41,575 nt of DNA from Bacteroides sp. (GCF_029057325.1 NZ_JAICZW010000154.1:1-41575); one strand, 5' to 3'. Shown: positions 15,440 to 24,121, counted from the stretch's first letter. Numbers and translations: made by a program. Notes: generated by a model from the sequence alone, not told the origin.

Positions 15440-18400
15440 TTATTGGGGGTTGAAGAAACTCAATATGGCCTTCATCAAGGCATCTCTTTCAGCTTCGGTG
15501 CGTATGGACTCAAAGGGGAATCCCATGATGCACGTTTTGTAGTCGCCGCTGTATGCCACGCCTGCGCTCAAGTTGTTTTCCGTGTAGCGCATGATGGTGT
15601 GGGCGCCTTCGCTTGCGGGTTCGATGGCGTCCGGTGATTCCACTACGTAGGTATCCGGATTCAGTTCGTTGTGGAAACTGTAGTTGCCGGTAAAGGCTGT
15701 GAACGGTGAAGCGACGCTTGTCGCTTTACCCATAGTAGCGGCCTGTCCCACACGCCACTTGTATTTCAGTACCTCCATAGCAAACTTCTTGTCGGCATCT
15801 TCCGCTTTGGCAAGTCGGTTGTCCCACAAGTCGCTTCCCACATACGCCCCCGATACGAAGATGTTTCCACCCTGTTTGCAATAGGCCGTGATAGCTTCCT
15901 GCGTCTCCTTGCTGAATGTCTTGAACTCCAAGGCAGTCACCCCGCCTCGTCCCATTTTGCTTTGACATTGTTTTCCCAAAATCAAATCCACATACCGGTA
16001 CTCATTTAGAGGGGTCACTTCCCCCCTCCCTGCTGGGGAGGGGTCGGGGGAGAGGCCGGAGAGGCTGCAAGAAACAAACGAATACCCCGCCTTCAGAATC
16101 GCCTTCCCGTGTACGGCGGGATAGTCGAACGTATTACCTGCAATTACCTGCGTCTCGTAGTTTCCATAGCTGTCGCCAAAACCGGAAGCGTCATCGTCCA
16201 TCCAGGGAATGGAACGGCGGAATTCTTTCATCTTGCCGATGTAGCTGATGTCGCGAAGATAGGGCACTCCGTGGTCCAGGTCATCGAGGAATCCGGCAAG
16301 CGATGTGCTGTCCGTAGCGGCTATGGTGAAGTCGGCGGGTGCGCTGATGCGGTCGAACCCATTCACCACCAATACCGTTCCTTGGGCGTTGGTGGCATAG
16401 CCGGCGGACAATACCTCGGACGGGAAACTCTTGCCGCCTTTGTTGACGGCCACTACCTTATAGCTGCAAACCACATCGGCGGGCAGCGTGGTTCGGTAGC
16501 TGTTTTTATCTACCGGCGTGCCGTTGTCAAAGTCGCCGTCTCCGATACGGGTATAAACAATGTATTTTTCTGCGGTGGCGGTCGGCTCCAGCGGGTCGGC
16601 AACGGGCGACCAGGTCAGTTCCACTTCACGCTCGCCGGTCATGCGCAGCGACAGGCGCTCCACCGGAAGTGGTTGGACTACGTAATCCATGTTGTATTGT
16701 GAACAGAGGAATTGGAGCATTCCTTTGTAGATGGCGCGGCTCACGGTGAACCGGAAGCGCGGGTCCAGTCCGTACCTCATGTCGGCGAAGTTCTGGTGGG
16801 AAAGCAGTTCGAGCAGCATGGTAGGCACTTGCGGGACACGGGCTTCGTAGTAAGATTGGTTCCATTTGCCGCGTCGCGACCAGTTGGGCTCATACAAGGT
16901 GCGGATGTCGTGTACGATGTTGGATTGGACCAGGTCTGTCAGGTCGTGGCTCAGATAGCGGGAGGTTCCGTTGGCGAACTTCTCACCTTTGGTGCAGTAG
17001 ATGCCGAGTGTTCCGATGATGGAATCGTTCAAGGTGGTTCCTGCATCCGAGTGGAAGGCGAAAGCCATGTTCACGGGGATGTTCAGCCCTTTCTCTTTCG
17101 GATTGACGGAAGAACCGCCGGCAAGGTAGTTCACCCAGATGCCGCGGCATTTATAGTCGTCTGTATAGTCGTTCTTTCCATGGCTTTCGGAATAGACGCT
17201 GTCTGGCATGCCGGCCCATTGCAGCCAGTAGCGGGCACCCTCGCAGAAACGGGGATAGCCGCTTGTCTCATACGGATAATCCGCTTGGGGCATCACGGAC
17301 GGACGGCGGGCAATGTTTCCCATGCCTCCGCCAATCTTTACGGCATCTGCCGTTACTGTCCGGCCGGCTTTGGCGGAGCGGTTGCTCAAGGTCACCTTGC
17401 AGGCGTTGTCCTGCCCGGCACTGAAACCGAATGTGCCGAGGTAAATCCAAGTTCCGCCTCCCATTCGCTGGTTCACTTTGAATTGCGTCACTCCTCCTTT
17501 GTGATGCACGGTGTAGAGTGCGTCATCTGTGCTGTTCGGAAGGGTCTGGTAAGATACATATACGGCATATCTGCCATCGGCGGGGATTTCGGGAATCCAT
17601 TCGGCTGTGCTCTCTTTCCCTTTCCGGATGGTTTCGATGGTGCGGAAGGTGCCTTCCTTGAACGGATTCTCGAAGTCGATGTATTGGTTCCGCAGATGGG
17701 CAAAGCCTTCTCCGTCGCCTTGTGTCCATGCCTTGTCGGCATTGTGCTCCGTATAGGTGGAACGGTTTCCCAAGCAGCCGTCGTTGTCGATGACGACCTC
17801 TGCTGTCTGGCAGTCGCGCTCACGCGGCAGCAGTACGTAGGCACCTGCATTCTCCAGCATCGGGACAAGGAAAGGCAATACGTAGCTCTGGGTGTATAGG
17901 TCTTCCACGGTTTGGAAGATGCGCGCACGTTGCCATTCCCAGCGGGTTAGTTTCGGTTCGTAGTACCAGCCGTGGCTTTGCCACAAGGCGATGTGGCGGT
18001 TTTGCAAACCATGGGTAGGGGTATAAGGAGTGGAAACATCGGTCACCAAGGGAACGGAAACTGCTGGATTGAATGTGCTTGCTCGCTTCTCTTTCTTGCT
18101 GCGCAAGGCACGGGGTATCAGCTCTTCAATGCTGTGGTTGTTGGTGCGGATTTGCACCTTGTATTTGGCGAACGCTGCCGGTAACAGGGCACTTACACCT
18201 TTGTAGATTTCGGCTACGTTCTTTTCGCGGAAAGGTATGTAGGCGCAATTCATGTTGGCAAACAGTTGCAATGTGCGTCCCTCTGTGGCAACCGAGTCAA
18301 TCCGGATGCGTCCTACGGAAATCTCTTTTTGGGCGGTGGCATTCAGCAGGTTTCCGATGCTTTGGCGGACTTCCGCCGAAAGCTCTTGTGCGCTTCCTGT

Positions 18401-18457
18401 CCGGGGGAGGAGGAAGGCGGTGAGTAAACTGAGCAGAAATATGGGTCTTACATTCAT
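15440..18457 (-). CDS. Exported N-acetylmuramoyl-L-alanine amidase (Amidase_3) with golvesin/xanthan lyase-like insert
   Basis: About 1005 aa with signal peptide (NVRPIFLLSLLTAFLLPRTGSA). Such proteins are often labelled xanthan lyase, but the zinc-amidase residues are visible, numbering from the alternative ATG at 18469: QSHG with H166, QTVED with E189, the HSDA motif with H473, and MLLELL with E554 as catalytic glutamate. The amidase fold is split by a golvesin C-terminal-like beta domain (about 240-385). A fibronectin-type segment (about 610-700) and a C-terminal region with an IFVSGAYVGSD segment follow. Expected role: removal of stem peptides from MurNAc, preparing glycan for the SpoIID-like and NamZ enzymes. 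Palindrome copy A8 is read in frame at about 801-817. Confidence 0.82.
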   Translation of the reverse strand: MNVRPIFLLSLLTAFLLPRTGSAQELSAEVRQSIGNLLNATAQKEISVGRIRIDSVATEGRTLQLFANMNCAYIPFREKNVAEIYKGVSALLPAAFAKYKVQIRTNNHSIEELIPRALRSKKEKRASTFNPAVSVPLVTDVSTPYTPTHGLQNRHIALWQSHGWYYEPKLTRWEWQRARIFQTVEDLYTQSYVLPFLVPMLENAGAYVLLPRERDCQTAEVVIDNDGCLGNRSTYTEHNADKAWTQGDGEGFAHLRNQYIDFENPFKEGTFRTIETIRKGKESTAEWIPEIPADGRYAVYVSYQTLPNSTDDALYTVHHKGGVTQFKVNQRMGGGTWIYLGTFGFSAGQDNACKVTLSNRSAKAGRTVTADAVKIGGGMGNIARRPSVMPQADYPYETSGYPRFCEGARYWLQWAGMPDSVYSESHGKNDYTDDYKCRGIWVNYLAGGSSVNPKEKGLNIPVNMAFAFHSDAGTTLNDSIIGTLGIYCTKGEKFANGTSRYLSHDLTDLVQSNIVHDIRTLYEPNWSRRGKWNQSYYEARVPQVPTMLLELLSHQNFADMRYGLDPRFRFTVSRAIYKGMLQFLCSQYNMDYVVQPLPVERLSLRMTGEREVELTWSPVADPLEPTATAEKYIVYTRIGDGDFDNGTPVDKNSYRTTLPADVVCSYKVVAVNKGGKSFPSEVLSAGYATNAQGTVLVVNGFDRISAPADFTIAATDSTSLAGFLDDLDHGVPYLRDISYIGKMKEFRRSIPWMDDDASGFGDSYGNYETQVIAGNTFDYPAVHGKAILKAGYSFVSCSLSGLSPDPSPAGRGEVTPLNEYRYVDLILGKQCQSKMGRGGVTALEFKTFSKETQEAITAYCKQGGNIFVSGAYVGSDLWDNRLAKAEDADKKFAMEVLKYKWRVGQAATMGKATSVASPFTAFTGNYSFHNELNPDTYVVESPDAIEPASEGAHTIMRYTENNLSAGVAYSGDYKTCIMGFPFESIRTEAERDALMKAILSFFNPQ
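16019..16066. repeat. GC-rich palindromic repeat, copy A8 (in amidase gene)
   Basis: Read in frame as SLSGLSPDPSPAGRGE. It carries the same outer GGAGAGGCT extension as copy A7. Confidence 0.85.
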
Positions 18458-18476
18458 AAGGTGAAGCATTGTTAAG

Positions 18477-19931
18477 TTAAATGTTTTTCGTTTCTTTCTT
18501 TATCAGCAGGCAAAGCCCGATGAACGTAAACAATGCATTGAATATCAGCAATTCGTAACTGAATTGATAGCCTCCGAACCACGCTTCGGAGTTCTTCTGC
18601 AAGATGAAGCAGAGGATGGGGGAGGCGATGGCTGCCAACGGGATATATTTGTCGTGCACTTGTTGTTTCATAAAGATACCGAATGCGAACAATCCGAGTA
18701 TCGGGCCATACGTGTAACTTGCCAGGATATATACGGCATCGATAACGCTCGTGTTATTCAGAAGGTTGAAGATGAAAATGGTGGTGCCCATGGCGACCGC
18801 CATGCCGATATGCACCTTCTTGCGTATCTTGACTATCGACTCTTCCGATTTGCCTTTTGCCCCAAGAATATCAACGGTGAACGAGGTTGTCAGCGCGGTA
18901 AGTGCCGAACCGGCAGCGGAATAGGCGGAAGAGATCAAGCCGATGATGAAAAGGACACCCACAACGGTGGGGAAATAGCCGCCGGTGGCAATCAGCGGGA
19001 AGAGTTCGTCGCTCTTCTCTACCGTAATATGTTGGTTGGCGGCGAAGATGTACAGCAGCACGCCCAGCATCAAAAAAAGCAGGATGATGAAGAATTGGGA
19101 GATGGCGCTGGTAATCATGTTCTTCTGTGAATCCTTGAAATTCTTGCAACTCAGGTTGCGCTGCATCATGTCCTGGTCCAATCCTGTCATGGCAATCATG
19201 GTGAAAGCCCCGGCAAGGAATTGTTTGAAGAAGTATTGCTTGCTGTTCACGTCATCGAAGAAGAAGATGTGCGACATGTCGCTATCGGCAATGGTACCTA
19301 TCATGCCGGTGAACGACAGATTCAGGTCGGAAGCGATGTACCAGATGCAAAGCACCACCGACACCACCAGGCAGAATGTTTTCAGCGAATCGGTCCAAAT
19401 CAGAGACTTGACTCCGCCCTGAAAGGTGTATAGCCATACCAGTGCCACCGTGATGATAACATTGAGGATGAACGGCAGGCCAAGCGGTTCGAATACCAGC
19501 AGTTGCAGCGTCAGGCAGACGAGGAACAATCGTACGGCCGCACCAAGCATTTTGGAAATGAAGAAGAACCAGGCACCTGTGTGGTAGGAGGAGACGCCGA
19601 AGCGATTCTCCAAATACTCGTAGATGGAGACCAGGTTCATTTTGTAGAACAATGGAACCAGTACGTAGGCTATGATAAGTTGTCCTGCAATGAACCCCAA
19701 TACCATTTGCAGATAACCGAAACTACCTGCTGCGACCATACCCGGCACAGATACGTAGGTCACTCCTGAAATGGCGGAGCCAATCATGGCAAAGGCCACG
19801 ACATACCAAGATGATTTGCGATTGCCGACAAAGAAACCTTCGTTATCGGCTTTTCTTCCCGCAATATAGGATACCGTGAATAGTATCACGAAATAAGCGG
19901 CGATAGTGATGATGACAGAAAGGGGGGACAT
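18477..19931 (-). CDS. Sodium:solute symporter (SSS family)
   Basis: 484 aa with about 13 membrane segments. The N-terminal region (ADNEGFFVGNRKSSWYVV, then AMIGSAISGVTYVSVPG) and the core GLISSAYSAAGSALTALTTSF are typical of the SSS/LeuT-fold Na+ symporters close to the sialic acid and N-acetyl-sugar branch. In this operon uptake of MurNAc, another amino sugar or a released peptide is likely, but substrate assignment is inference from neighbours. ATG 19931 is chosen rather than the upstream 19955, which lies in the heptanucleotide array. The stop is 20 nt from the ATG of the amidase gene. Confidence 0.85.
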   Translation of the reverse strand: MSPLSVIITIAAYFVILFTVSYIAGRKADNEGFFVGNRKSSWYVVAFAMIGSAISGVTYVSVPGMVAAGSFGYLQMVLGFIAGQLIIAYVLVPLFYKMNLVSIYEYLENRFGVSSYHTGAWFFFISKMLGAAVRLFLVCLTLQLLVFEPLGLPFILNVIITVALVWLYTFQGGVKSLIWTDSLKTFCLVVSVVLCIWYIASDLNLSFTGMIGTIADSDMSHIFFFDDVNSKQYFFKQFLAGAFTMIAMTGLDQDMMQRNLSCKNFKDSQKNMITSAISQFFIILLFLMLGVLLYIFAANQHITVEKSDELFPLIATGGYFPTVVGVLFIIGLISSAYSAAGSALTALTTSFTVDILGAKGKSEESIVKIRKKVHIGMAVAMGTTIFIFNLLNNTSVIDAVYILASYTYGPILGLFAFGIFMKQQVHDKYIPLAAIASPILCFILQKNSEAWFGGYQFSYELLIFNALFTFIGLCLLIKKETKNI

Positions 19932-19978
19932 GATTTCAGATTTATCAATTCTCAATTTTCAATTCTCAATTCTCAATT
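19929..19978 (-). repeat. Heptanucleotide stop-ladder at the NamZ-2/SSS junction
   Basis: Seven units at exact 7-bp steps (plus strand GATTTCA, GATTTAT, CAATTCT, CAATTTT, CAATTCT, CAATTCT, CAATTAT). On the coding strand almost every unit gives TGA or TAA, starting with the TAA that ends namZ-2 (19977-19979). Confidence 0.85.
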
Positions 19979-21143
19979 ATTCTTCATATAGCAGGTAGGG
20001 CTTGCGCTGTATCTTGAACTTCTCAACGTCTTCTTTCCATGTCGCTTTGATTTCGTCGGCGCTTTTTCCTTCCTCTATCATTTTGCGTACATAGTCTGTG
20101 CCAATCAGCAGTTCGAAGAAGGAACGGAAGAAATGGCTGTCCATGTTTAGGTTCCGGTAGGCGTCGATGACGTAGCTCAAATCGATGCCGCGTTTCCAAA
20201 TCTCTTCATCGCTCAGGTTGCTTAGGTTCACGCCGTGGCAAAGCTTGTTCAGTTGAGGCGGGTTCTTGGCTCCCGGAACACTGCGAGGAGTAAAGCTGTA
20301 GTCATATCCTGTCATGTTGGGGTGTCCATATATCTGAAACGGGAGGTCGGTTCCTCTACCCAGGCTGACCGGAGTCGCTTCAAAGTAGCAGAGGGAGGGA
20401 TAGAGATAGATGGATTTCATATTCGGCAGATTGGGAGACGGAGGAATCGGCAACCTGTACATGGTTTGGTGTGTGTAGTTCTTGCAGGGAATCACGGTCA
20501 GGTCGCATACGCGTGAAGCGGGTAACCAACGTTCGCCGTTTACCATCAGTGCAAGTTCGCCCAATGTCATGCCGTGTACTACAGGAATCGGCAGCCAGCC
20601 CACCCCCGATTTATACTTCATATCCAATATCGGACCGTCCACATAGTGCCCGTTCGGATTAGGACGATCCAGTACCAATACTTTGCGGTTGTATTCGGCG
20701 CAGGCATCCATCAGTCTGCACATGGAGGCATAATAGGTGTAGAATCTGAGCCCTACATCCTGTATGTCCACAATCAGGAGATCGAATTTGCGCATGGAGC
20801 TGTCGTTCGGTTTCCCCAATTTGCCGTCATACAATGAGAGAATGGGTACACCGGTCTTTGGATCCGTTGAGCTGGATACATGCTCGCCCGCATCCGCATT
20901 CCCCCTGAAACCATGTTCCGGTGAAAAAATAGCCGTTACATTAAATTTGTTTTCCAGTAGGATGTCCAGCAGGTGTTTGTCGCCAATCATTCCTGTGTGG
21001 TTGGAGAATATCGCAATTCGTTTACCTTTTAGGATGGGAAAGTATTCGGAGGTCTGCTCGTCACCTAAAATAACCCGTTCTTTTTGTGCCTGGCACAGCA
21101 AAGAACTACACAGCACAAAGGCCAAAAAAAGTAGTTTCTTCAT
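19977..21143 (-). CDS. namZ: Exo-beta-N-acetylmuramidase NamZ (DUF1343, GH171), copy 2
   Basis: 388 aa, signal peptide MKKLLFLAFVLCSSLLCQA, so exported. Family signatures: IAIFSNHTGMIG, FSPEHGFRG, LLIVDIQDVGLRFYTYY, LDRPNPNGHYVDGP and GRGTDLPFQIYG. It is diverged from the other copy, which has an arginine- and lysine-rich C-terminus absent here. Having two NamZ types in one locus suggests one acts on disaccharide or short fragments and the other on longer chains, or exo attack on differently modified ends (inference). ATG 21143 is chosen: the 44 residues upstream in frame are AT-rich leader and lie over the promoter. This is the first gene of the 13-gene run. Confidence 0.9.
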   Translation of the reverse strand: MKKLLFLAFVLCSSLLCQAQKERVILGDEQTSEYFPILKGKRIAIFSNHTGMIGDKHLLDILLENKFNVTAIFSPEHGFRGNADAGEHVSSSTDPKTGVPILSLYDGKLGKPNDSSMRKFDLLIVDIQDVGLRFYTYYASMCRLMDACAEYNRKVLVLDRPNPNGHYVDGPILDMKYKSGVGWLPIPVVHGMTLGELALMVNGERWLPASRVCDLTVIPCKNYTHQTMYRLPIPPSPNLPNMKSIYLYPSLCYFEATPVSLGRGTDLPFQIYGHPNMTGYDYSFTPRSVPGAKNPPQLNKLCHGVNLSNLSDEEIWKRGIDLSYVIDAYRNLNMDSHFFRSFFELLIGTDYVRKMIEEGKSADEIKATWKEDVEKFKIQRKPYLLYEE

Positions 21144-21175
21144 GATAGTAATTTTAAGAGGTACCTTGTATGCAA

Positions 21176-21205
21176 CAAAGATACATTTTATTTTAATATC
21201 AAAAA
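21176..21205 (-). promoter_or_regulatory. Predicted promoter of the 13-gene salvage operon
   Basis: On the minus strand TATCTTTG (21176-21183) matches the Bacteroides -7 box TAnnTTTG, with a TTTTTG (21200-21205) upstream at about the -33 distance. It lies about 30 nt before the namZ-2 ATG. Confidence 0.65.
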
Positions 21206-21324
21206 CACTTATTTGGTTATTTTTGATATTATCAATCTTATTTTGCAGAAGAGTGAGATTCGCTCTTTGCCACACATCGTTTTGGCGTGATTGTCATGCT
21301 TGTTAACATAATGAAGGAGGTAAA

Positions 21325-21458
21325 GTCAAAACGGAAAGGAACTGACATAATGATAGATTTTAGGCACGGATTACATAGATTTCACGGATTAATCAAGAAG
21401 AAAACCGTGTAAATTCGTGTAATCCGTGCCTAAAAGAAAACGAGGCATTTGTTTTGAC
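21325..21458. repeat. Inverted-repeat element E (MITE-like), full copy
   Basis: 134 bp bounded by GTCAAAAC (21325-21332) and GTTTTGAC (21451-21458), with a nested perfect 18-bp inverted repeat (21358-21375 and 21418-21435; arm TTTTAGGCACGGATTACA). A right-half copy in the same orientation opens the window at 1-47. It lies in the 404-bp gap between the second kinase gene and namZ-2, which otherwise holds only the promoter. Confidence 0.75.
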
Positions 21459-21547
21459 TCCCTCCCTTTATTCAATCCCGGCGAAAGCTATCTGTACGAT
21501 AAGGGAATGTTCCTATTTTCATCCACATATCCCCTTTTGACAATGAT

Positions 21548-22402
21548 TTAAGGTTCTTCTAGATTTAAATTTAGTGAATGAAATTCAATCAATCCGCTCA
21601 TAGGCGTCTCTTCGATGACTTTCAGCTCTATCCCGAACTCACCGGCAACTTCGCGTAATATGTCGGCGTAGCTATAGGCCAATGAACCGACAAAGCGGAT
21701 GGGGTAGTTCTGATAGTCGTATTGGCATACGTTTCGGGTGAAGAAGTTCCTTAAATTGTTTGTTATCAACTCAAATACATAATCATCGTGAAGGTAGTCT
21801 GCCAAGAAGTAGGAGAGTGTGCCCAAGAAGCGGTTGGGGAACGGGCGATTGTAAACCGATTCCATTACTTCATTGGGGTTGATGCGGAATTTATCGAAAA
21901 AATCGGTCGTCACGTCTTTAGGGGCCAATCCTTTCAATACGTCTGACAGGAAGAGCTTGCCAAGTACGGCACCGCTGCCTTCATCGCCTAAGATGTAGCC
22001 TCCCGCTTTTACGTTCTTCACGATGATTTTTCCATTGTAGAAGCATGAATTAGAACCGGTTCCCAAAATGCAGGCGATACCCGCTTCGCATTTGAACAAA
22101 CTGCGGGCGGCAGCCAGCAAATCGCTTTCTACCTGAATGGGGGCTTTGAATTGTGCTACCAGGGAAGCTCCCAATATGTTTTTCTTTTCGTATGAGGTGC
22201 AGCCGGCACCATAATAATACACCTGTTCCGGCCTTTTCTTGAAAAAAAACTCCGGTAGCCCTAACCGCACACTTCGGCTGATTTCTCTTCTGGTTTGAAA
22301 GAAAGGATTCAGCCCTTCCGTAAAAGCACGTTGTATCAGATGATTGTCTTCAACCAGTGCCCATTCTGTTTTTGTGGAACTGCTCTCTGCAATTAGTTTC
22401 AT
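21548..22402 (-). CDS. Second BadF/BadG-family amino-sugar kinase, variant phosphate loop
   Basis: 284 aa, homologous along its length to the MurK-like protein at 3066-3923 (shared GTGSNSC, GDEGSGA, PFPNRFLG). The phosphate-1 loop reads AESSSTKT, where the other protein has ADSGSTKT: the metal-coordinating aspartate (position 6) is glutamate and the glycine at 8 is serine. It may phosphorylate a different amino sugar (GlcNAc versus MurNAc), have altered activity, or act as a sensor. It has its own promoter and is separated from the operon by element E. Confidence 0.8.
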   Translation of the reverse strand: MKLIAESSSTKTEWALVEDNHLIQRAFTEGLNPFFQTRREISRSVRLGLPEFFFKKRPEQVYYYGAGCTSYEKKNILGASLVAQFKAPIQVESDLLAAARSLFKCEAGIACILGTGSNSCFYNGKIIVKNVKAGGYILGDEGSGAVLGKLFLSDVLKGLAPKDVTTDFFDKFRINPNEVMESVYNRPFPNRFLGTLSYFLADYLHDDYVFELITNNLRNFFTRNVCQYDYQNYPIRFVGSLAYSYADILREVAGEFGIELKVIEETPMSGLIEFHSLNLNLEEP

Positions 22403-22427
22403 GGTAGTTGGTTTTGGAATTAATCAA

Positions 22428-22458
22428 CAAATGTATGACTATTTTTTAGTATTTTCAA
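22428..22458 (-). promoter_or_regulatory. Predicted promoter of the second kinase gene
   Basis: On the minus strand TACATTTG (22428-22435) fits TAnnTTTG, with TTG (22456-22458) 20 bp upstream. This is close to the ideal Bacteroides -33/-7 spacing. The ATG is 26 nt downstream. Confidence 0.7.
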
Positions 22459-22540
22459 GGGATTGTCAGAGAAAAAGTGTTTTTCATCACGGCTTTTTCA
22501 TTTACGGGAGTTATAGGAGTTATCACTTCGCTTTGCTTCA

Positions 22541-22650
22541 TTAGGAGCTAAAGCCGATACGTTTGTGCAGGATGCCGTTGCGAAAGTATTGGCTTTAACT
22601 CCTAAACCGGCTTGTCGGCTGATGACACCTTTGAGTCCTCTAAAAGGGAT
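22541..22650 (+). repeat. Hairpin and repeat D1 in the kinase-asd gap
   Basis: TTAGGAGCTAAAGCC (22541-22555) pairs with GGCTTTAACTCCTAA (22591-22605), one mismatch. The right side (about 22593-22650) is repeated at about 28110-28165 (shared cores CTAAACCGGCTTGTCGGCTG and CTAAGCCGACTTGTTGGCTG). The 711-bp gap (22403-23113) has no gene that I can support. Confidence 0.65.
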
Positions 22651-22723
22651 GAAATCATAAATGTTTACACGATATTTCTTTCTCCCACAAATTCCATTAT
22701 CCTCTGTTCTTCCTGCCTGCCTC

Positions 22724-22840
22724 TTATCCGGTCCTTTTCTTCTCCATAGTTTCTTCGGTGTTTCTTCGGACGTTCTTCGGACGTTCTTCGGTCCTAGGGA
22801 GTGGAGTTTGTCCGAAGAACGTCCGAAGCCGAATAGGCCC
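22724..22840 (+). repeat. Inverted-repeat element C1 with 11-bp units
   Basis: Four tandem 11-bp units of type TTCTTCGGACG (22751-22794), then a perfect 18-bp inverted repeat: 22765-22782 pairs with 22810-22827 across a 27-nt loop. A related copy lies at 27997-28100. Nothing coding was recognised. Confidence 0.75.
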
Positions 22841-23058
22841 TGGTAGGGGGTGGACCGGGAGCAGATAGGGAGAGCGGCGAGGAAAAGGGGGAAGGGCGTT
22901 TTTTCACCGAAATGTTTCGGCTGTGAGAAAGAGACGGGAAAAGTTTTTACATTTGGAGGGAATAAGACGCCGTTTCCAATGTTATTTCATTTACAGGGGG
23001 GTAAAAGGAATTAGAGGACAATTTGCCTCTTCTCATTTGTCACAAAATGAATTGGGAC

Positions 23059-23089
23059 AAAAAAAGAGGGTGCGTCGGTGCACCCTCTT
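23059..23089 (-). terminator. Intrinsic terminator of asd
   Basis: Perfect 10-bp stem (23064-23073 with 23080-23089, arm AAGAGGGTGC on the plus strand), followed on the minus strand by a run of T. It lies about 25 nt past the asd stop. Confidence 0.9.
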
Positions 23090-23113
23090 CCTGATAATGG
23101 CGAAATGTGTATG

Positions 23114-24121
23114 TTACAATGCTTTTTCCTTCACCAGATATTCGGCAATCTGCACAGCGTTCAGCGCGGCACCTTTCTTGATTTGGTCGCCCACAATCCA
23201 GAAGGTCAGTCCGTTTTCGTTGGTGAGATCCTTGCGGATGCGGCCTACGTAAACGGGGTCTTTGCCTGCCAGGAACAGCGGCATGGGGTATTCCTTCTCT
23301 GCCGGGTTGTCCATCAGCACCAGGCCTTCGCCTTGGGCAAATGCCTCGCGCGCCTCTTCGATGGAGACGGGGCGTTCGGTCTCCAGCCAGATGCTTTCGG
23401 AGTGGGAACGCAGGGCGGGGACGCGCACACAGGTGGCGCTGACCTTGATGTCGGAGTGCATGATTTTGCGAGTCTCGTTATACATCTTCATCTCCTCTTT
23501 GGTGTAGCCGTTTTCGGTGAACACGTCGATTTGCGGGATGAGGTTGAAGGCAAGCTGGTAAGCGAACTTCTCGACTTTTACAGGCTCGCCTGCCAGTACC
23601 TGACGATATTGCTCGTACAGCTCGTCCATGGCAGCGGCACCTGCACCACTGGCGGCCTGGTAGGTAGATACGTGTACGGTCTTTATATGTGACAGCTGTT
23701 CGATGGCTTTCAATGCCACTACCATCTGGATGGTGGTGCAGTTGGGGTTGGCGATGATGCCGCGCGGGCGATCCTTGGCATCGGCGGCATTCACTTCGGG
23801 CACAACCAGAGGCACGTCGGCGTCCATGCGGAAGGCGCTGGAGTTGTCAATCATCACCGCTCCGTGCTTGGTGATGGTCTCGGCGAACTCTTTGGAGGTG
23901 CCTGCGCCTGCGGAAGTGAAAGCGATATCTACCCCTTTGAAGTCATCGTTGTGTTGCAAGAGTTTGACCTCGATCTGTTTACCGCGGAAGGTGTATTTGG
24001 TACCGGCGCTGCGTTTAGAACCGAACAACACTAATTCGTCCAACGGAAAATTTCGTTCATCGAGCACTCGCAGGAACTCTTGTCCCACGGCTCCGCTTGC
24101 TCCAACAATAGCTACTTTCAT
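23114..24121 (-). CDS. asd: Aspartate-semialdehyde dehydrogenase
   Basis: 335 aa, cytoplasmic. It reduces aspartyl phosphate to aspartate semialdehyde with NADPH, the branch point to lysine/diaminopimelate, threonine and methionine. The Rossmann start [15 protein letters not shown], the catalytic cysteine in NPNCTTIQM and the [11 protein letters not shown] segment are diagnostic, and the length is usual for the family. It is a single-gene unit with its own promoter and terminator, separated from the salvage locus by the repeat-rich gap; diaminopimelate supply gives only a general link to peptidoglycan. Confidence 0.96.
   Translation of the reverse strand: MKVAIVGASGAVGQEFLRVLDERNFPLDELVLFGSKRSAGTKYTFRGKQIEVKLLQHNDDFKGVDIAFTSAGAGTSKEFAETITKHGAVMIDNSSAFRMDADVPLVVPEVNAADAKDRPRGIIANPNCTTIQMVVALKAIEQLSHIKTVHVSTYQAASGAGAAAMDELYEQYRQVLAGEPVKVEKFAYQLAFNLIPQIDVFTENGYTKEEMKMYNETRKIMHSDIKVSATCVRVPALRSHSESIWLETERPVSIEEAREAFAQGEGLVLMDNPAEKEYPMPLFLAGKDPVYVGRIRKDLTNENGLTFWIVGDQIKKGAALNAVQIAEYLVKEKAL

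Noticed and set aside
21144..21275. Earlier start for namZ-2
   Set aside because: It would add 44 residues before a good signal peptide and lies over the predicted promoter.
22661..22846. Small plus-strand frame in the kinase-asd gap
   Set aside because: Mostly repeat element C1; no homology or domain recognised.
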